64,000 bases of DNA from Actinocatenispora sp963805605. GTDB taxonomy: Bacteria > Actinomycetota > Actinomycetes > Mycobacteriales > Micromonosporaceae. The position numbers were made by a program, and so were the translations under genes. Below, in pieces: positions 43,186 through 51,035 of the stretch. A model generated the notes under the pieces. The model made no database searches, was not told the origin of the DNA, and worked only from the letters and a program-made list of their open reading frames with translations. The first letter of the stretch is position 1. The number at the start of each line of letters is the position of its first letter. The stretch is from NCBI GenBank assembly GCA_963805605.1, contig CAWDUX010000002.1, positions 434,001 through 498,000 of the forward strand, read 5' to 3'.

Positions 43186-44436
43186 ATGGGCCGGGACGCG
43201 GTCGGGATAGGCAGCGCAGCGGAAACACTGGATGACGCACGGATACGACGTTTTGTCGCCGAGCAACTGGCCGCGGACGACTACGACGGCAAACGGGTCT
43301 GTGTACTCGTACCGGACGGCACCCGAAGCTGTCCCCTGCCACCATTGCTCGACGCGGTACACGCCGCGCTGGCACCCCGGGTGCGGTCGTTGAGTGTGCT
43401 GGTCGCCCTCGGTACCCATGCGCCGATGTCGGCCGAAGGGTTGGCCGGCCTGGTGGGCGCCGAACTGGTCGACAGGTTGGGCAGCGGTGGCGTTCGCAAC
43501 CACACGTGGTGGAACCCCGATCGCCTGGTCACCCTGGGGCGGTTGGACTCCGGGCAGATAGGCGAGCTGTCCGCCGGGAGGCTGGACACCACTGTGGACG
43601 TGACGGTCAACCGCGCGGTCCTGGAAAACGACGTACTGCTGGTGGTGGGTCCGGTGTTCCCGCACGAGGTGGTGGGTTTCTCCGGCGGGAACAAGTACCT
43701 GTTCCCCGGTATCTCCGGGCCCGAGGTCATCGACGTGTCGCACTGGCTGGGTGCGCTGATCACCAGCGCCGCGATGATCGGCACCCACGACACACCGGTA
43801 CGGCGGCTGATCGACGCCGCGGCCCGGCTGGTGCCCTGCCGTACCCGGGCGTTGAGCATGGTGGTGGAGTCCGGCAGCATCCGGTTGCATTCGATCGCCT
43901 ACGGTCGGACCGAGGACTCCTGGGCGCTGGCCGCCCAGGTCGCCGCGCAGGCCCACGTCCGCTATGTGGACCGGCCCGTGCGCCAGGTGTTGTCGCTCAT
44001 CCCGAACCGCTACGACGAGATGTGGACCGCGGCCAAGGGGATGTACAAGGTGGAACCGGTGGTGGCCGACGGCGGTGAGGTGGTGATCTACGCCCCGCAC
44101 GTACGTACGGTCAGCCATACCCACGCCGCCGACATCACCGCGATCGGTTACCACTGCCGGGACTACTTCACCGGACAGTGGGAGCGTTTCCGTGACCATC
44201 GGTGGGGCGTTCTGGCGCACTCGACCCATCTGCGTGGCAGCGGCACCTGGAGCGCCGGGGCGGGGGAGCGGTGCCGTATCACGGTCACCCTGGCCACCGG
44301 GATCGACGAGACGACGACCCGCGCGCTGGGGTTGTCCTACCGTGATCCGGCCACGGTGGATCCGGCGCGCTGGGCGGCTCCGGACACACTCGTCGTGCCG
44401 GACGCGGGTGAGGTGCTCTACCGGCTCTGGGCGTGA
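43186..44436 (+). CDS. LarA-family nickel-pincer racemase/epimerase (DUF2088)
   Basis: 416 residues. N-terminal VCVLVPDGTRSCPLP (DxTR substrate/cofactor motif). A His in VALGTHAPMS corresponds to catalytic His108 of Lactiplantibacillus LarA; His in GPVFPHEVVGFSGGNKYLFP and the Lys ten residues later match the His174/Lys184 spacing. LarA enzymes use the Ni-pincer nucleotide made by LarB, LarC and LarE, none of which is in the window. Substrate may be lactate or another 2-hydroxyacid. GGAGGT before ATG 43186. Confidence 0.85.
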   Translation: MGRDAVGIGSAAETLDDARIRRFVAEQLAADDYDGKRVCVLVPDGTRSCPLPPLLDAVHAALAPRVRSLSVLVALGTHAPMSAEGLAGLVGAELVDRLGSGGVRNHTWWNPDRLVTLGRLDSGQIGELSAGRLDTTVDVTVNRAVLENDVLLVVGPVFPHEVVGFSGGNKYLFPGISGPEVIDVSHWLGALITSAAMIGTHDTPVRRLIDAAARLVPCRTRALSMVVESGSIRLHSIAYGRTEDSWALAAQVAAQAHVRYVDRPVRQVLSLIPNRYDEMWTAAKGMYKVEPVVADGGEVVIYAPHVRTVSHTHAADITAIGYHCRDYFTGQWERFRDHRWGVLAHSTHLRGSGTWSAGAGERCRITVTLATGIDETTTRALGLSYRDPATVDPARWAAPDTLVVPDAGEVLYRLWA

Positions 44437-44569
44437 TCCGCGTATTCCTTTTTCATGCTACTGAGTGGTAATGTGCGGTATCTCCACTGCGACGTGCGTC
44501 ACGTCCATGGGAATCGTTCGTCTGATCGCTCGCCGCCCGCTGCCCCCGCACGGGCCGGAAGGGGTACCC

Positions 44570-45463
44570 ATGCGGATCCGGCCGGCACGAATCGCCCTGT
44601 TCGCCACAGCACTGGCTGCCGTACTGCTCGCCAGCCCGGGCACCGCCGCCGCCGCCGGCACACCGGCGCGGACCCCGATGATCTCTGCCTCCGCTGATCC
44701 CTTCGGCGACCCCATCGCGCCACCACCGGGCGCCAACGACTGGTCCTGTCACCCCACCGCCGCACACCCGTACCCGGTGGTGCTGGTGCACGGCACCTTC
44801 GCCAACAGGTACGACAACTGGGTCGTCCTCTCGCCGCTGCTGGCACACCGGGGTTACTGCGTCTACGCCCTGGACTACGGCAACACCCCGGGCAATCTCA
44901 TCCAGGGCATCGGTCCGGTGGCCGATTCCGCCCGACAGCTCGCCACGTTCGTCGACCAGGTGCGTGCCAGTACCGGAGCGGACCGGGTCGACCTGGTCGG
45001 GCACTCGCAGGGCGGCATGATGCCGCGCTACTACCTGAAGTTCCTGGGTGGCGCAGCCAAGGTGCACAGTCTGGTCGGGCTGGCTCCGTCCAACCACGGC
45101 ACCACACTGGACGGACTGGCCACCCTGGCCACCCAGTTCCCCGGCGCCAGCGACCTGGTCTACAGCGCCTGCCCGGCCTGCATCGACCAGGTGCGTGACT
45201 CCGACATGCTGACCCACCTCAACGCCGGCGGCGACACCGTTCCAGGGGTGCGGTACACGGTGATCTCCACCCGCTACGACGAGGTCGTCACCCCGTACCG
45301 TTCGCAGGCGCTGTCCGGGTCCACCGTGGACAACCACGTGCTGCAGGACACCTGTCTGGTGGACCTGGCCGAGCATGTGGCGATCGCGTTCGACGCGACC
45401 GCGCTGCACGAGGTGCGTAACGCGTTGGATCCGGCCCACGCGACACCGGTGAGCTGCGGCTGA
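44570..45463 (+). CDS. Secreted triacylglycerol lipase/esterase
   Basis: 297 residues. Signal peptide of about 28 residues (MRIRPARIALFATALAAVLL). Then VVLVHGTFANRYDNW (oxyanion loop), nucleophile elbow VDLVGHSQGGMMPRYYLK, APSNHGTT, catalytic Asp in STRYDEVVTPY and His in DLAEHVAIAFD. Four cysteines (NDWSCH, GYCVYA, SACPACID) suggest disulfides. It matches extracellular actinobacterial lipases of the LipA/EstA group. GGAAGGGG before ATG 44570. Confidence 0.9.
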   Translation: MRIRPARIALFATALAAVLLASPGTAAAAGTPARTPMISASADPFGDPIAPPPGANDWSCHPTAAHPYPVVLVHGTFANRYDNWVVLSPLLAHRGYCVYALDYGNTPGNLIQGIGPVADSARQLATFVDQVRASTGADRVDLVGHSQGGMMPRYYLKFLGGAAKVHSLVGLAPSNHGTTLDGLATLATQFPGASDLVYSACPACIDQVRDSDMLTHLNAGGDTVPGVRYTVISTRYDEVVTPYRSQALSGSTVDNHVLQDTCLVDLAEHVAIAFDATALHEVRNALDPAHATPVSCG

Positions 45464-45998
45464 CGCTTTTTGGCCCGGGTGGCCGTTACCGGGTGGTGCA
45501 CTGATGCGTTGGACCGGCCGGAGGATCGCTGGCACCGATACATCTCGCGGGGTGGGGTCCCGGGAACCGGAAGGTGTCCACGAGCCGTTGCCGATCCGCA
45601 CCTTCGTGGACGTTGTCGGCGTCGCACCGTCGCGTTCGGACTGTCCATACTGGTGTCAGCGGCGATGTCGTTGTCGGGACAGCCACGTCGCGGGTAGTCG
45701 GTCGGCCGAGGCGTGTCGTACCGCCTGGAACTGGAGGATCTGCTCGCCGGTCACCGTCGTCGGACGGGATGGGGTCGCACCGTACCGGCCCCGATCGAAC
45801 TCTTTGACCGAGGATGGTCGCGCGATCGGGTATTCGTGCCATATCGGGTCCCCCGGCCGGCTACCGTTCGGGGCCGCGAGCGGTTGTCGGCGTCCCGGCC
45901 GGGAAGCACCGGTGGGGTGGCCCGCGCCGTGCGCTGGCCCCATCGTGTCGCGGGCAGGGTGGCCAGCGCCCGCAGTACGTCTCTTCCGGGGAGCATGC
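45464..45998. other. 535-base interval without a supported gene
   Basis: No frame here has both a ribosome site and coding character on either strand; long open frames are short of any recognisable sequence. One hydrophobic stretch (VAFGLSILVSAAMSLSGQP near 45640-45700) could be a relic of a membrane protein. The final bases hold GGGGAG, the ribosome site of the next gene. Confidence 0.5.
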
Positions 45999-46490
45999 AT
46001 GGGTGTCCGTTATGCCTTTCAGAGTGGTGGACCGACTATCGCGGATCGGAGCGTGGTGTTCGATTCCGCCGAGATCCTTGGCGATGTCGTGGTGGGGAAC
46101 CGGTGCGTGATCGGTGCGCGGGTGCGCATCATAGGTGGTCCGCACGGGCAGGTACGCATCGGCGACAACGTTCAGATCTTGCCGAATGCCGTTCTGCATC
46201 TGCTACCGGACAGAGAACTTGTTATCTCCGAGGATGTGACGATCGGTTCGGGCGCGATGATCCGGGGCTGCTGGATCGGTGCCGGCTCGGTCATCGAGGC
46301 CGACGCGATCGTCTGTGAAGGCAGTCGGATCGGTCCCGGATCGTTGATCCTGGCTGGATCCTGTCTCACCCGCGACAGTGAGTTCGGGCCGCTGTCGGTC
46401 CTGGACGGCATTCCCGCGGCGGTGACCGACGTCCTCCAAACGCGCCCGGACCGGCCATCCTGGGCGTTCAACGCGCATGCACGGGACTGA
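45999..46490 (+). CDS. Left-handed beta-helix (hexapeptide-repeat) protein
   Basis: 163 residues of [LIV]GxxxxI-type turns: VVFDSAEILGDVVVGNRCVI, GARVRIIGG, QVRIGDNVQILPNA, VTIGSGAMIRGCWIGAGSVI, SRIGPGSLILAG. This is the fold of gamma-carbonic anhydrases and acyltransferases such as PaaY/CaiE. The three metal His of gamma-carbonic anhydrase are not clearly present, so catalysis is doubtful. Start ATG 45999 behind GGGGAG. Confidence 0.82.
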   Translation: MGVRYAFQSGGPTIADRSVVFDSAEILGDVVVGNRCVIGARVRIIGGPHGQVRIGDNVQILPNAVLHLLPDRELVISEDVTIGSGAMIRGCWIGAGSVIEADAIVCEGSRIGPGSLILAGSCLTRDSEFGPLSVLDGIPAAVTDVLQTRPDRPSWAFNAHARD

Positions 46491-46742
46491 CTGATTCGCC
46501 GCGCCGTGGTTCCGGGAGATCCGCGCGGTGGTGGGCACCATCCAGATAGGACACAGTGCGGGCCGTTGCGTTGCCCCGGCGGGTCGGCCGCGGGGCTTTC
46601 GCAGTGTCGGTTGAGGACGGTCAGGCAGCTGCAATAGTGCCCGATACTGGGTCTTCTTTGCTGTCCTGTTTGGTCAGTGCCACGACGGCATGCATACTTA
46701 CCAGTTGAGAAGGCGTATGCCAACGACGAACCAGGAGTTGTG

Positions 46743-47300
46743 GTGAACAAGGCAGAGCTGATCGAGGCGCTGACCGTACGGCTCGGTGACCGCAAGACCG
46801 CCACCACCGCGTTGGAGGCGCTGCTGGAGGAGATCCAGCGGACCGTGTCGAAGGGCGGGAAGATCTCGCTGGCGGGGTTCGGGGTGTTCGAGAAGCGGCC
46901 CCGTGCGGCGCGCACGGCCCGCAACCCGCGCACCGGTGAGGCCGTGAAGGTGAAGAAGACCTCGGTGCCGGCGTTCCGTCCGGGCCAGGGCTTCAAGGAT
47001 GCGGTGACGGGCAAGAAGAAGATCGCCGCGGTGAAGAAGACCACGGCGAAGAAGGCCGCCGCCAAGTCCACGGCGGCGAAGAAGGCCACCGCCAAGAAGA
47101 CGACCGCCAAGAAGACCACCGCGAAGAAGGCCGCGACCACGAAGAAGGCGGCCCCGGCGAAGACGGTGAAGAAGACCGCGACGAAGGCGGCCAAGGCGAC
47201 CGGCGCGAAGAAGACCACGGCGAAGGCTGCGGCGAAGCGGACCCCGGCCCGCAAGACCGCGACCAGGTCGGCCGCCAAGCGCGCCCCTCGTAAGCGCTGA
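46743..47300 (+). CDS. HU protein with histone H1-like C-terminal tail (HupS/Hlp type)
   Basis: 185 residues. Residues 1-92 form an HU domain: MNKAELIEALTVRLGDRKTA, ISLAGFGVFEKRPRAARTAR and RNPRTGEAVKVKK, the DNA-gripping arms. Residues 93-185 are a Lys/Ala/Thr H1-like tail (KKTTAKKAA repeats). Such two-part proteins (Streptomyces HupS, mycobacterial Hlp) shape the nucleoid, especially in spores or under stress. GTG 46743 follows AGGAG. Its tail uses lysine codon AAG almost only. It ends in a 56-base palindromic terminator. Confidence 0.96.
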   Translation: MNKAELIEALTVRLGDRKTATTALEALLEEIQRTVSKGGKISLAGFGVFEKRPRAARTARNPRTGEAVKVKKTSVPAFRPGQGFKDAVTGKKKIAAVKKTTAKKAAAKSTAAKKATAKKTTAKKTTAKKAATTKKAAPAKTVKKTATKAAKATGAKKTTAKAAAKRTPARKTATRSAAKRAPRKR

Positions 47301-47322
47301 GCCCGGCGCGACAGAACCGACC

Positions 47323-47378
47323 ACACACATGTCGGCGCCGGCGGGATCTCGAGATCCCGCCGGCGCCGACATGTGTGT
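47323..47378. terminator. 56-base perfect palindrome, bidirectional terminator
   Basis: Two 28-base arms (47323-47350 and 47351-47378) are exact reverse complements with no spacer; the centre is GATCTC|GAGATC and the outside ACACACATG/CATGTGTGT. It lies 22 bases after the HU-H1 stop and 36 bases before the end of the convergent pirin gene, so it can stop both transcripts. It is longer than ordinary terminators in the window. Confidence 0.85.
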
Positions 47379-47414
47379 TGGACGTGCCGCTGAACGCAGC
47401 GGCCCACCGTAGGG

Positions 47415-48389
47415 TCAGAGTACGTCGTGCCCGGGGTGCGGGTCGGCCGGGATGCTGCCCAACCGGCCGGCCTGGAAGTCCTCGAACGCCTGTAGCAGTT
47501 CACGTCGGGTGTTCATCACGAACGGCCCGTACGCGGCGACCGGCTCGCGGATCGGCTGTCCACCGAGGACAAGCACTTCCAGTTCGGGACTGCGGGATTC
47601 CTGATTGGGCTCTGCGGCGATGCGCAGTAGGTCGCCGGAGCCGAAGGCGGCGAGTTGTCCGGTGTGTACCGGCCGACCGGCACTGCCGACGGTGCCCCGG
47701 CCGGCCAGTACGTAGACGAGCGCGTTGAAGTCGGCCCGCCATGGCAGGCTCAGTTCGGCGCCGGCCGACAGGGTCGCGTGTGCCAGGCTGATCGGGGTGT
47801 GGGTCACGCCCGGCCCGGCATGCCCGGCGATTTCACCGGCGATCACCCGTACCAGGGCGCCGCCGTCGGGTGAGCTGAGCAGCGCGACCTCGCGTCCCCG
47901 GATGTCCTGGTAGCGGGGTGCGGTCAGCTTCATCCTGGCGGGCAGATTGACCCACAGCTGGAAGCCGTGGAACAGTCCTCCGGACACCACGAGGTCCTCC
48001 GGCGGGGCTTCGATGTGCAGGATCCCGCCCCCGGCGGTCATCCACTGGGTGTCGCCGTCGGTGATCAGTCCGCCGCCGCCGTTGGAGTCCTGGTGCTGGA
48101 AGGTGCCGTCGATCATGTACGTGACGGTTTCGAAGCCGCGGTGCGGATGCCAGGCGGTTCCCTTGGGCTCGCCGGGCGCGTAGTCGACCTCGCCCATCTG
48201 GTCCATGTGGATGAACGGATCCAGGTCGCGCAGGTCCACCCCGGCGAAGGCACGACGGACCGGGAAGCCTTCACCTTCGTAGCCCGACGGTGCGGTCGTG
48301 ACGGACTTGACCGGACGGTCGGTACTGGTCGGGGCTGGTTCAGGGACGCGGGGCAGAACCAGAGGGTTCTCGACGCTGACCGCTGGCAT
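47415..48389 (-). CDS. Pirin-family protein
   Basis: 324 residues, two cupin halves. The N-terminal metal site is GTAWHPHRGFETVTYMIDG (HxH), with the His of LHIEAPPE and a Glu; SNGGGGLITDGDTQWMTAGG is the pirin signature. Some pirins are quercetinases or redox-sensing regulators; function here is not determined. ATG 48389 with GAGGAG upstream. A TTGCT-GT-AGCAA palindrome upstream suggests a dedicated repressor, probably MarR-like. Confidence 0.93.
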   Translation of the reverse strand: MPAVSVENPLVLPRVPEPAPTSTDRPVKSVTTAPSGYEGEGFPVRRAFAGVDLRDLDPFIHMDQMGEVDYAPGEPKGTAWHPHRGFETVTYMIDGTFQHQDSNGGGGLITDGDTQWMTAGGGILHIEAPPEDLVVSGGLFHGFQLWVNLPARMKLTAPRYQDIRGREVALLSSPDGGALVRVIAGEIAGHAGPGVTHTPISLAHATLSAGAELSLPWRADFNALVYVLAGRGTVGSAGRPVHTGQLAAFGSGDLLRIAAEPNQESRSPELEVLVLGGQPIREPVAAYGPFVMNTRRELLQAFEDFQAGRLGSIPADPHPGHDVL

Positions 48390-48447
48390 GGCGTACTCCT
48401 CAGCTGGCAACCGGAGGCCGGTACTGGCCTGCCGGTCACAACCATAG

Positions 48448-48459
48448 TTGCTGTAGCAA
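48448..48459 (-). promoter_or_regulatory. Palindromic operator candidate upstream of pirin
   Basis: TTGCTGTAGCAA, perfect inverted repeat (5-base arms, GT centre), in an A/T-rich patch (ATAGTTGCT...AGCAATATT) 59 bases before the pirin ATG. TTGC-n-GCAA palindromes are typical of MarR-type repressors of pirin and quinone-response genes. No MarR gene adjoins. Confidence 0.5.
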
Positions 48460-48562
48460 TATTCCGCTAGTCAATCAGTCCTCACTCGAACAGCGAACGA
48501 CCCGGGTACGGCTGTCCACCAGGAACAACCGCACCCGGGCCGCGGGTCTTCCGCGCCGCTCC

Positions 48563-49450
48563 TCAGGCCGGGGCGAGCACCGGACCGGCGCCGACCGAAC
48601 CCAATTCGCTCGAGTCGTCGACGAAGGTCACCTTCACCGCATCCGGCTCGTAACGCAGCCGGGGTACGGCGAACACCGCAGTACTGGCGCTGGCGCCGGC
48701 ATCGGTCTGCCGACGGGCCTGGTAACAGACGATCCGCCAGTCACCCGAATCCCAGCTGTCCAGTACGTCGCTGCTCAACAGCGCGCCCACCTGCCGGTAG
48801 GCGATACTACGGTGCAACTGTTGCAGGGTCGAGGCGAGCGGTAGATCGTAGGCCATTCCGGACAACGGATGCGGCCGCCACCTCGCGCGCAGCCGGCGCA
48901 TCGGCAGCAGCCAGCTCCGGTCCGCCTCCGGCGACAGCAGCACCACCGCCACGACCTCACCCACCAGTACCGCCGTCCCGGCGACCGGATGGTCGACCAG
49001 CGCCGCCGGCCAGACCGTACCGGTCGTCAGCGCGAGCGCCGACGAGGCCAGTAGCAGTCCGGCACGGCAGAAGGTACGGACGCCGACCGGCGCCTGTCGG
49101 GCGCTCACACAGCCACAGGACGACTCCGGTGCGAACAGTCGTACGTAGACCAGGTAGCCGAGGAATCCGACGAAGAGCACTCCGGCGGACCCGGCGGCGA
49201 CCCGGGGTAGTACGGCCGTCGAAGGTAGGACCGTCGCCAACCCGCCGGCCAGTAGGGCCGCCGCGACGAGCACTTCGAGCACGCCGAGCGTGACGTAGGC
49301 GCCCGGCGCCCGGTTCTTGCCGACCAGAGCGCCCAGTGCGCCCTTCGCGGCGGTCTCCCGGGCGATGCGGCTGGTCAGCTTGAGCCGACCCGACCAGGCC
49401 AGTACGACGGCGAGCAGTACCGGCTGGAGCGGTGCGAGCCATCCAGTCAT
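48563..49450 (-). CDS. MauE/DoxX-family redox membrane protein with C-terminal extension
   Basis: 295 residues. The N-terminal ~170 residues form four helices with the MauE pattern: LAPLQPVLLAVVLAWSGRLK, LGVLEVLVAAALLAGGLA and LYVRLFAPESSCGCVSARQA, with the adjacent-cysteine CGC in a loop. MauE is needed for assembly of the six-disulfide light chain of methylamine dehydrogenase and resembles disulfide-forming DoxX/VKOR-like proteins. The remaining 120 residues are a cytoplasmic extension not found in standard MauE. No mau enzyme genes are in the window. AAGGAGAGG before ATG 49450; nine bases after the Tat gene. Confidence 0.82.
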   Translation of the reverse strand: MTGWLAPLQPVLLAVVLAWSGRLKLTSRIARETAAKGALGALVGKNRAPGAYVTLGVLEVLVAAALLAGGLATVLPSTAVLPRVAAGSAGVLFVGFLGYLVYVRLFAPESSCGCVSARQAPVGVRTFCRAGLLLASSALALTTGTVWPAALVDHPVAGTAVLVGEVVAVVLLSPEADRSWLLPMRRLRARWRPHPLSGMAYDLPLASTLQQLHRSIAYRQVGALLSSDVLDSWDSGDWRIVCYQARRQTDAGASASTAVFAVPRLRYEPDAVKVTFVDDSSELGSVGAGPVLAPA

Positions 49451-49459
49451 GACCTCTCC

Positions 49460-50059
49460 TTACGCCTTGCCGGCGTAGACCGTCGCCAGGTCGACTTCGT
49501 TGGTGTCCGGCCGCCAGGCGCCGATCACGTGGACATGCTTGCCGATCCGCAGCTTCGACAGGTCGCCGGTGGCGGGCGCGTTGCTGTACAGCGCTGCCGT
49601 ACGACCCGCCACCACGTGGCCGATGATCTTGCCGCCGTTGTGGTTGAAGTGCAGCCAACCGTTGCCGATGGCGGTGATCTCCACCGACATGCTGACGATG
49701 TTCACCCACAGCGAGTCGGCGGCGAGCGAGCCGTCCGGCATCCGTACGCCGCGGGCGTACAGGCCGTCGCCGACGGCGACCTGGTCGAAGGTGGTGGGAT
49801 GCAGCTTCCAGATGCTGGTGCCGTTGGTCACCTGGATGCGGTGCAGCACCTTGTCGGAGCCGGTCACCAGGAGCATGGAGTCCTTGATCCCGGTGATCCG
49901 ACCTTCGGCGAAGTTGGGGTCCTTGGCGCCGGGGTCCAGTGAGACGGTCTTGGCGAACGCGGCCTCCGGGGCCAGCGAGCCCAGTGCGGTCGCGCCGGCA
50001 ACCCCGGCGGTGCCGAGTACGGCGCTGGTGAGGAATCGTCTACGGTCCAGTGCGGTCAT
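49460..50059 (-). CDS. Tat-exported beta-rich protein, unknown
   Basis: 199 residues. Twin-arginine signal LDRRRFLTSAVLGTAGVAGA at residues 4-23, ending with an Ala-rich region (PEAAFAKT). The mature part contains two similar beta modules: GRITGIKDSMLLVTGSDKV... VGDGLYARGVRMPDG and SVEITAIGNGWLHFN... KLRIGKHVHVIGAW. The ITGIxxxxLxV / GxxVxVxG pattern is like OB-type DUF5666 domains. No cofactor motif. GAGGGGGA before ATG 50059, ten bases after the Cys-rich gene's stop; operon with MauE-like gene. Confidence 0.85.
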   Translation of the reverse strand: MTALDRRRFLTSAVLGTAGVAGATALGSLAPEAAFAKTVSLDPGAKDPNFAEGRITGIKDSMLLVTGSDKVLHRIQVTNGTSIWKLHPTTFDQVAVGDGLYARGVRMPDGSLAADSLWVNIVSMSVEITAIGNGWLHFNHNGGKIIGHVVAGRTAALYSNAPATGDLSKLRIGKHVHVIGAWRPDTNEVDLATVYAGKA

Positions 50060-50069
50060 GTCGTCCCCC

Positions 50070-50495
50070 TCAGCTCGTGATCGCGGCGGGTAGCAGGCCA
50101 CTGGACAGGCTGGCGATGGCGCTGAATGCCGACGGGGTCAGGTCGATCAGCCGGTCGGTGCCGCAGGTGGATCCGCAGCAGTGCTTCTCGCCGCAGAACA
50201 TCTGGGTGTTGGGTCCGCAGTCGGCGACACTGGCGGTCACCGAAGAACCGTTGCACTGGTTGGTGACCGTGAAGACGTGGCCGCATCCGCGCAGCAGCAG
50301 GTTGTGGCCGCAGTTGTAGGGCTTGGTGATGCTGTAGCAGGCGTCCGAGGCGTGCGGCCAGGCGCACTGGTGGGAGCCGGAGTTGCAGTTACCGCAGGCG
50401 CCACCGCCTGCGGAACTGCACGGGCCCCAGGAGCTGCCACAACAGAACCAGGACATTTCGCCGTACGCGGGGACGTTGGGTTCGACGTCGCTCAT
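50070..50495 (-). CDS. Cysteine-rich double-psi-barrel-like protein
   Basis: 141 residues with 15 cysteines (FCC, PCSS, ACGNC, HQC, DAC, YNC, RGC, NQC, DCGP, MFC, HCC, STC). The second half matches the RlpA/expansin double-psi barrel pattern: LLLRGCGHVFTVTNQCNGSS, VTASVADCGPN, then RLIDLTPSAFSAIASLSSG. The Asp of DCGP corresponds to the conserved barrel Asp. There is no signal peptide or membrane helix (MSDVEPNVPAYGEMSWF), which is odd for a protein with so many cysteines. First gene of a tight operon with a Tat-exported protein and a MauE-like protein. Not a known family to me. Confidence 0.8.
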   Translation of the reverse strand: MSDVEPNVPAYGEMSWFCCGSSWGPCSSAGGGACGNCNSGSHQCAWPHASDACYSITKPYNCGHNLLLRGCGHVFTVTNQCNGSSVTASVADCGPNTQMFCGEKHCCGSTCGTDRLIDLTPSAFSAIASLSSGLLPAAITS

Positions 50496-51035
50496 GACGA
50501 GCCTTTCCGTGCCGGGCGCACCGCACCTCCGTCACCCGGGTACGCGAACCTGCCGTCGGGCGCGATCCGACGGGGTAGCGGCTGGCGGCTCGGGCTGGGG
50601 GAACGGCCGCAGGAGGACCGCCGGATGGTGTCCGTAGTGGACGGACCGACGGATGGGGGTCACCGCCAGCCCAGGGGAGGGGAGGGCGGTCTTCGGGCGG
50701 TTCGGGGCGCGCCGCGGGAGGGGAGCGGTCGCGGACCGGGCCGGCTGCTACGAGGGGGAACGGGGGATCTGTCGCATGTGACCTCCGGTCTGTGGGTCAT
50801 TGCGCGAGGTGAATCTGGGGCGAATGGGAAAATGATGTCAATGGCGATCTCATACGTCAATAGGCGTGTACGCGTAGATTTCCGCCTTCTGATGCTCGAC
50901 TGCCCGGAAAAAGCCGTCCGGTAGGAGTTTCTCATCGGCCGGGCCCGGCCGATGGTGGTCGCGTTCCGGCCCGGACCTGCCCGAAGCTGGGGAATGATGA
51001 CCAGGTCGGCACCAGTGCGAGCATGGGGGAGCACG
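50496..51035. other. 540-base divergent control region between the Cys-rich operon and gad
   Basis: No supported gene. The part at 50815-50900 is notably A/T-rich (TGGGAAAATGATGTCAATGG... CATACGTCAATAGG) and is the likeliest place for promoters of both flanking genes. A 30-codon open frame from 50832 lacks a ribosome site. The first 300 bases are GC-rich with repeated GGGGAGGGG tracts. Confidence 0.5.

Noticed and set aside
50070..50495. RiPP precursor (lanthipeptide or similar)
   Set aside because: Too long, with a folded barrel-like domain and no leader/modification enzymes; the MauE-like neighbour points to disulfides instead.
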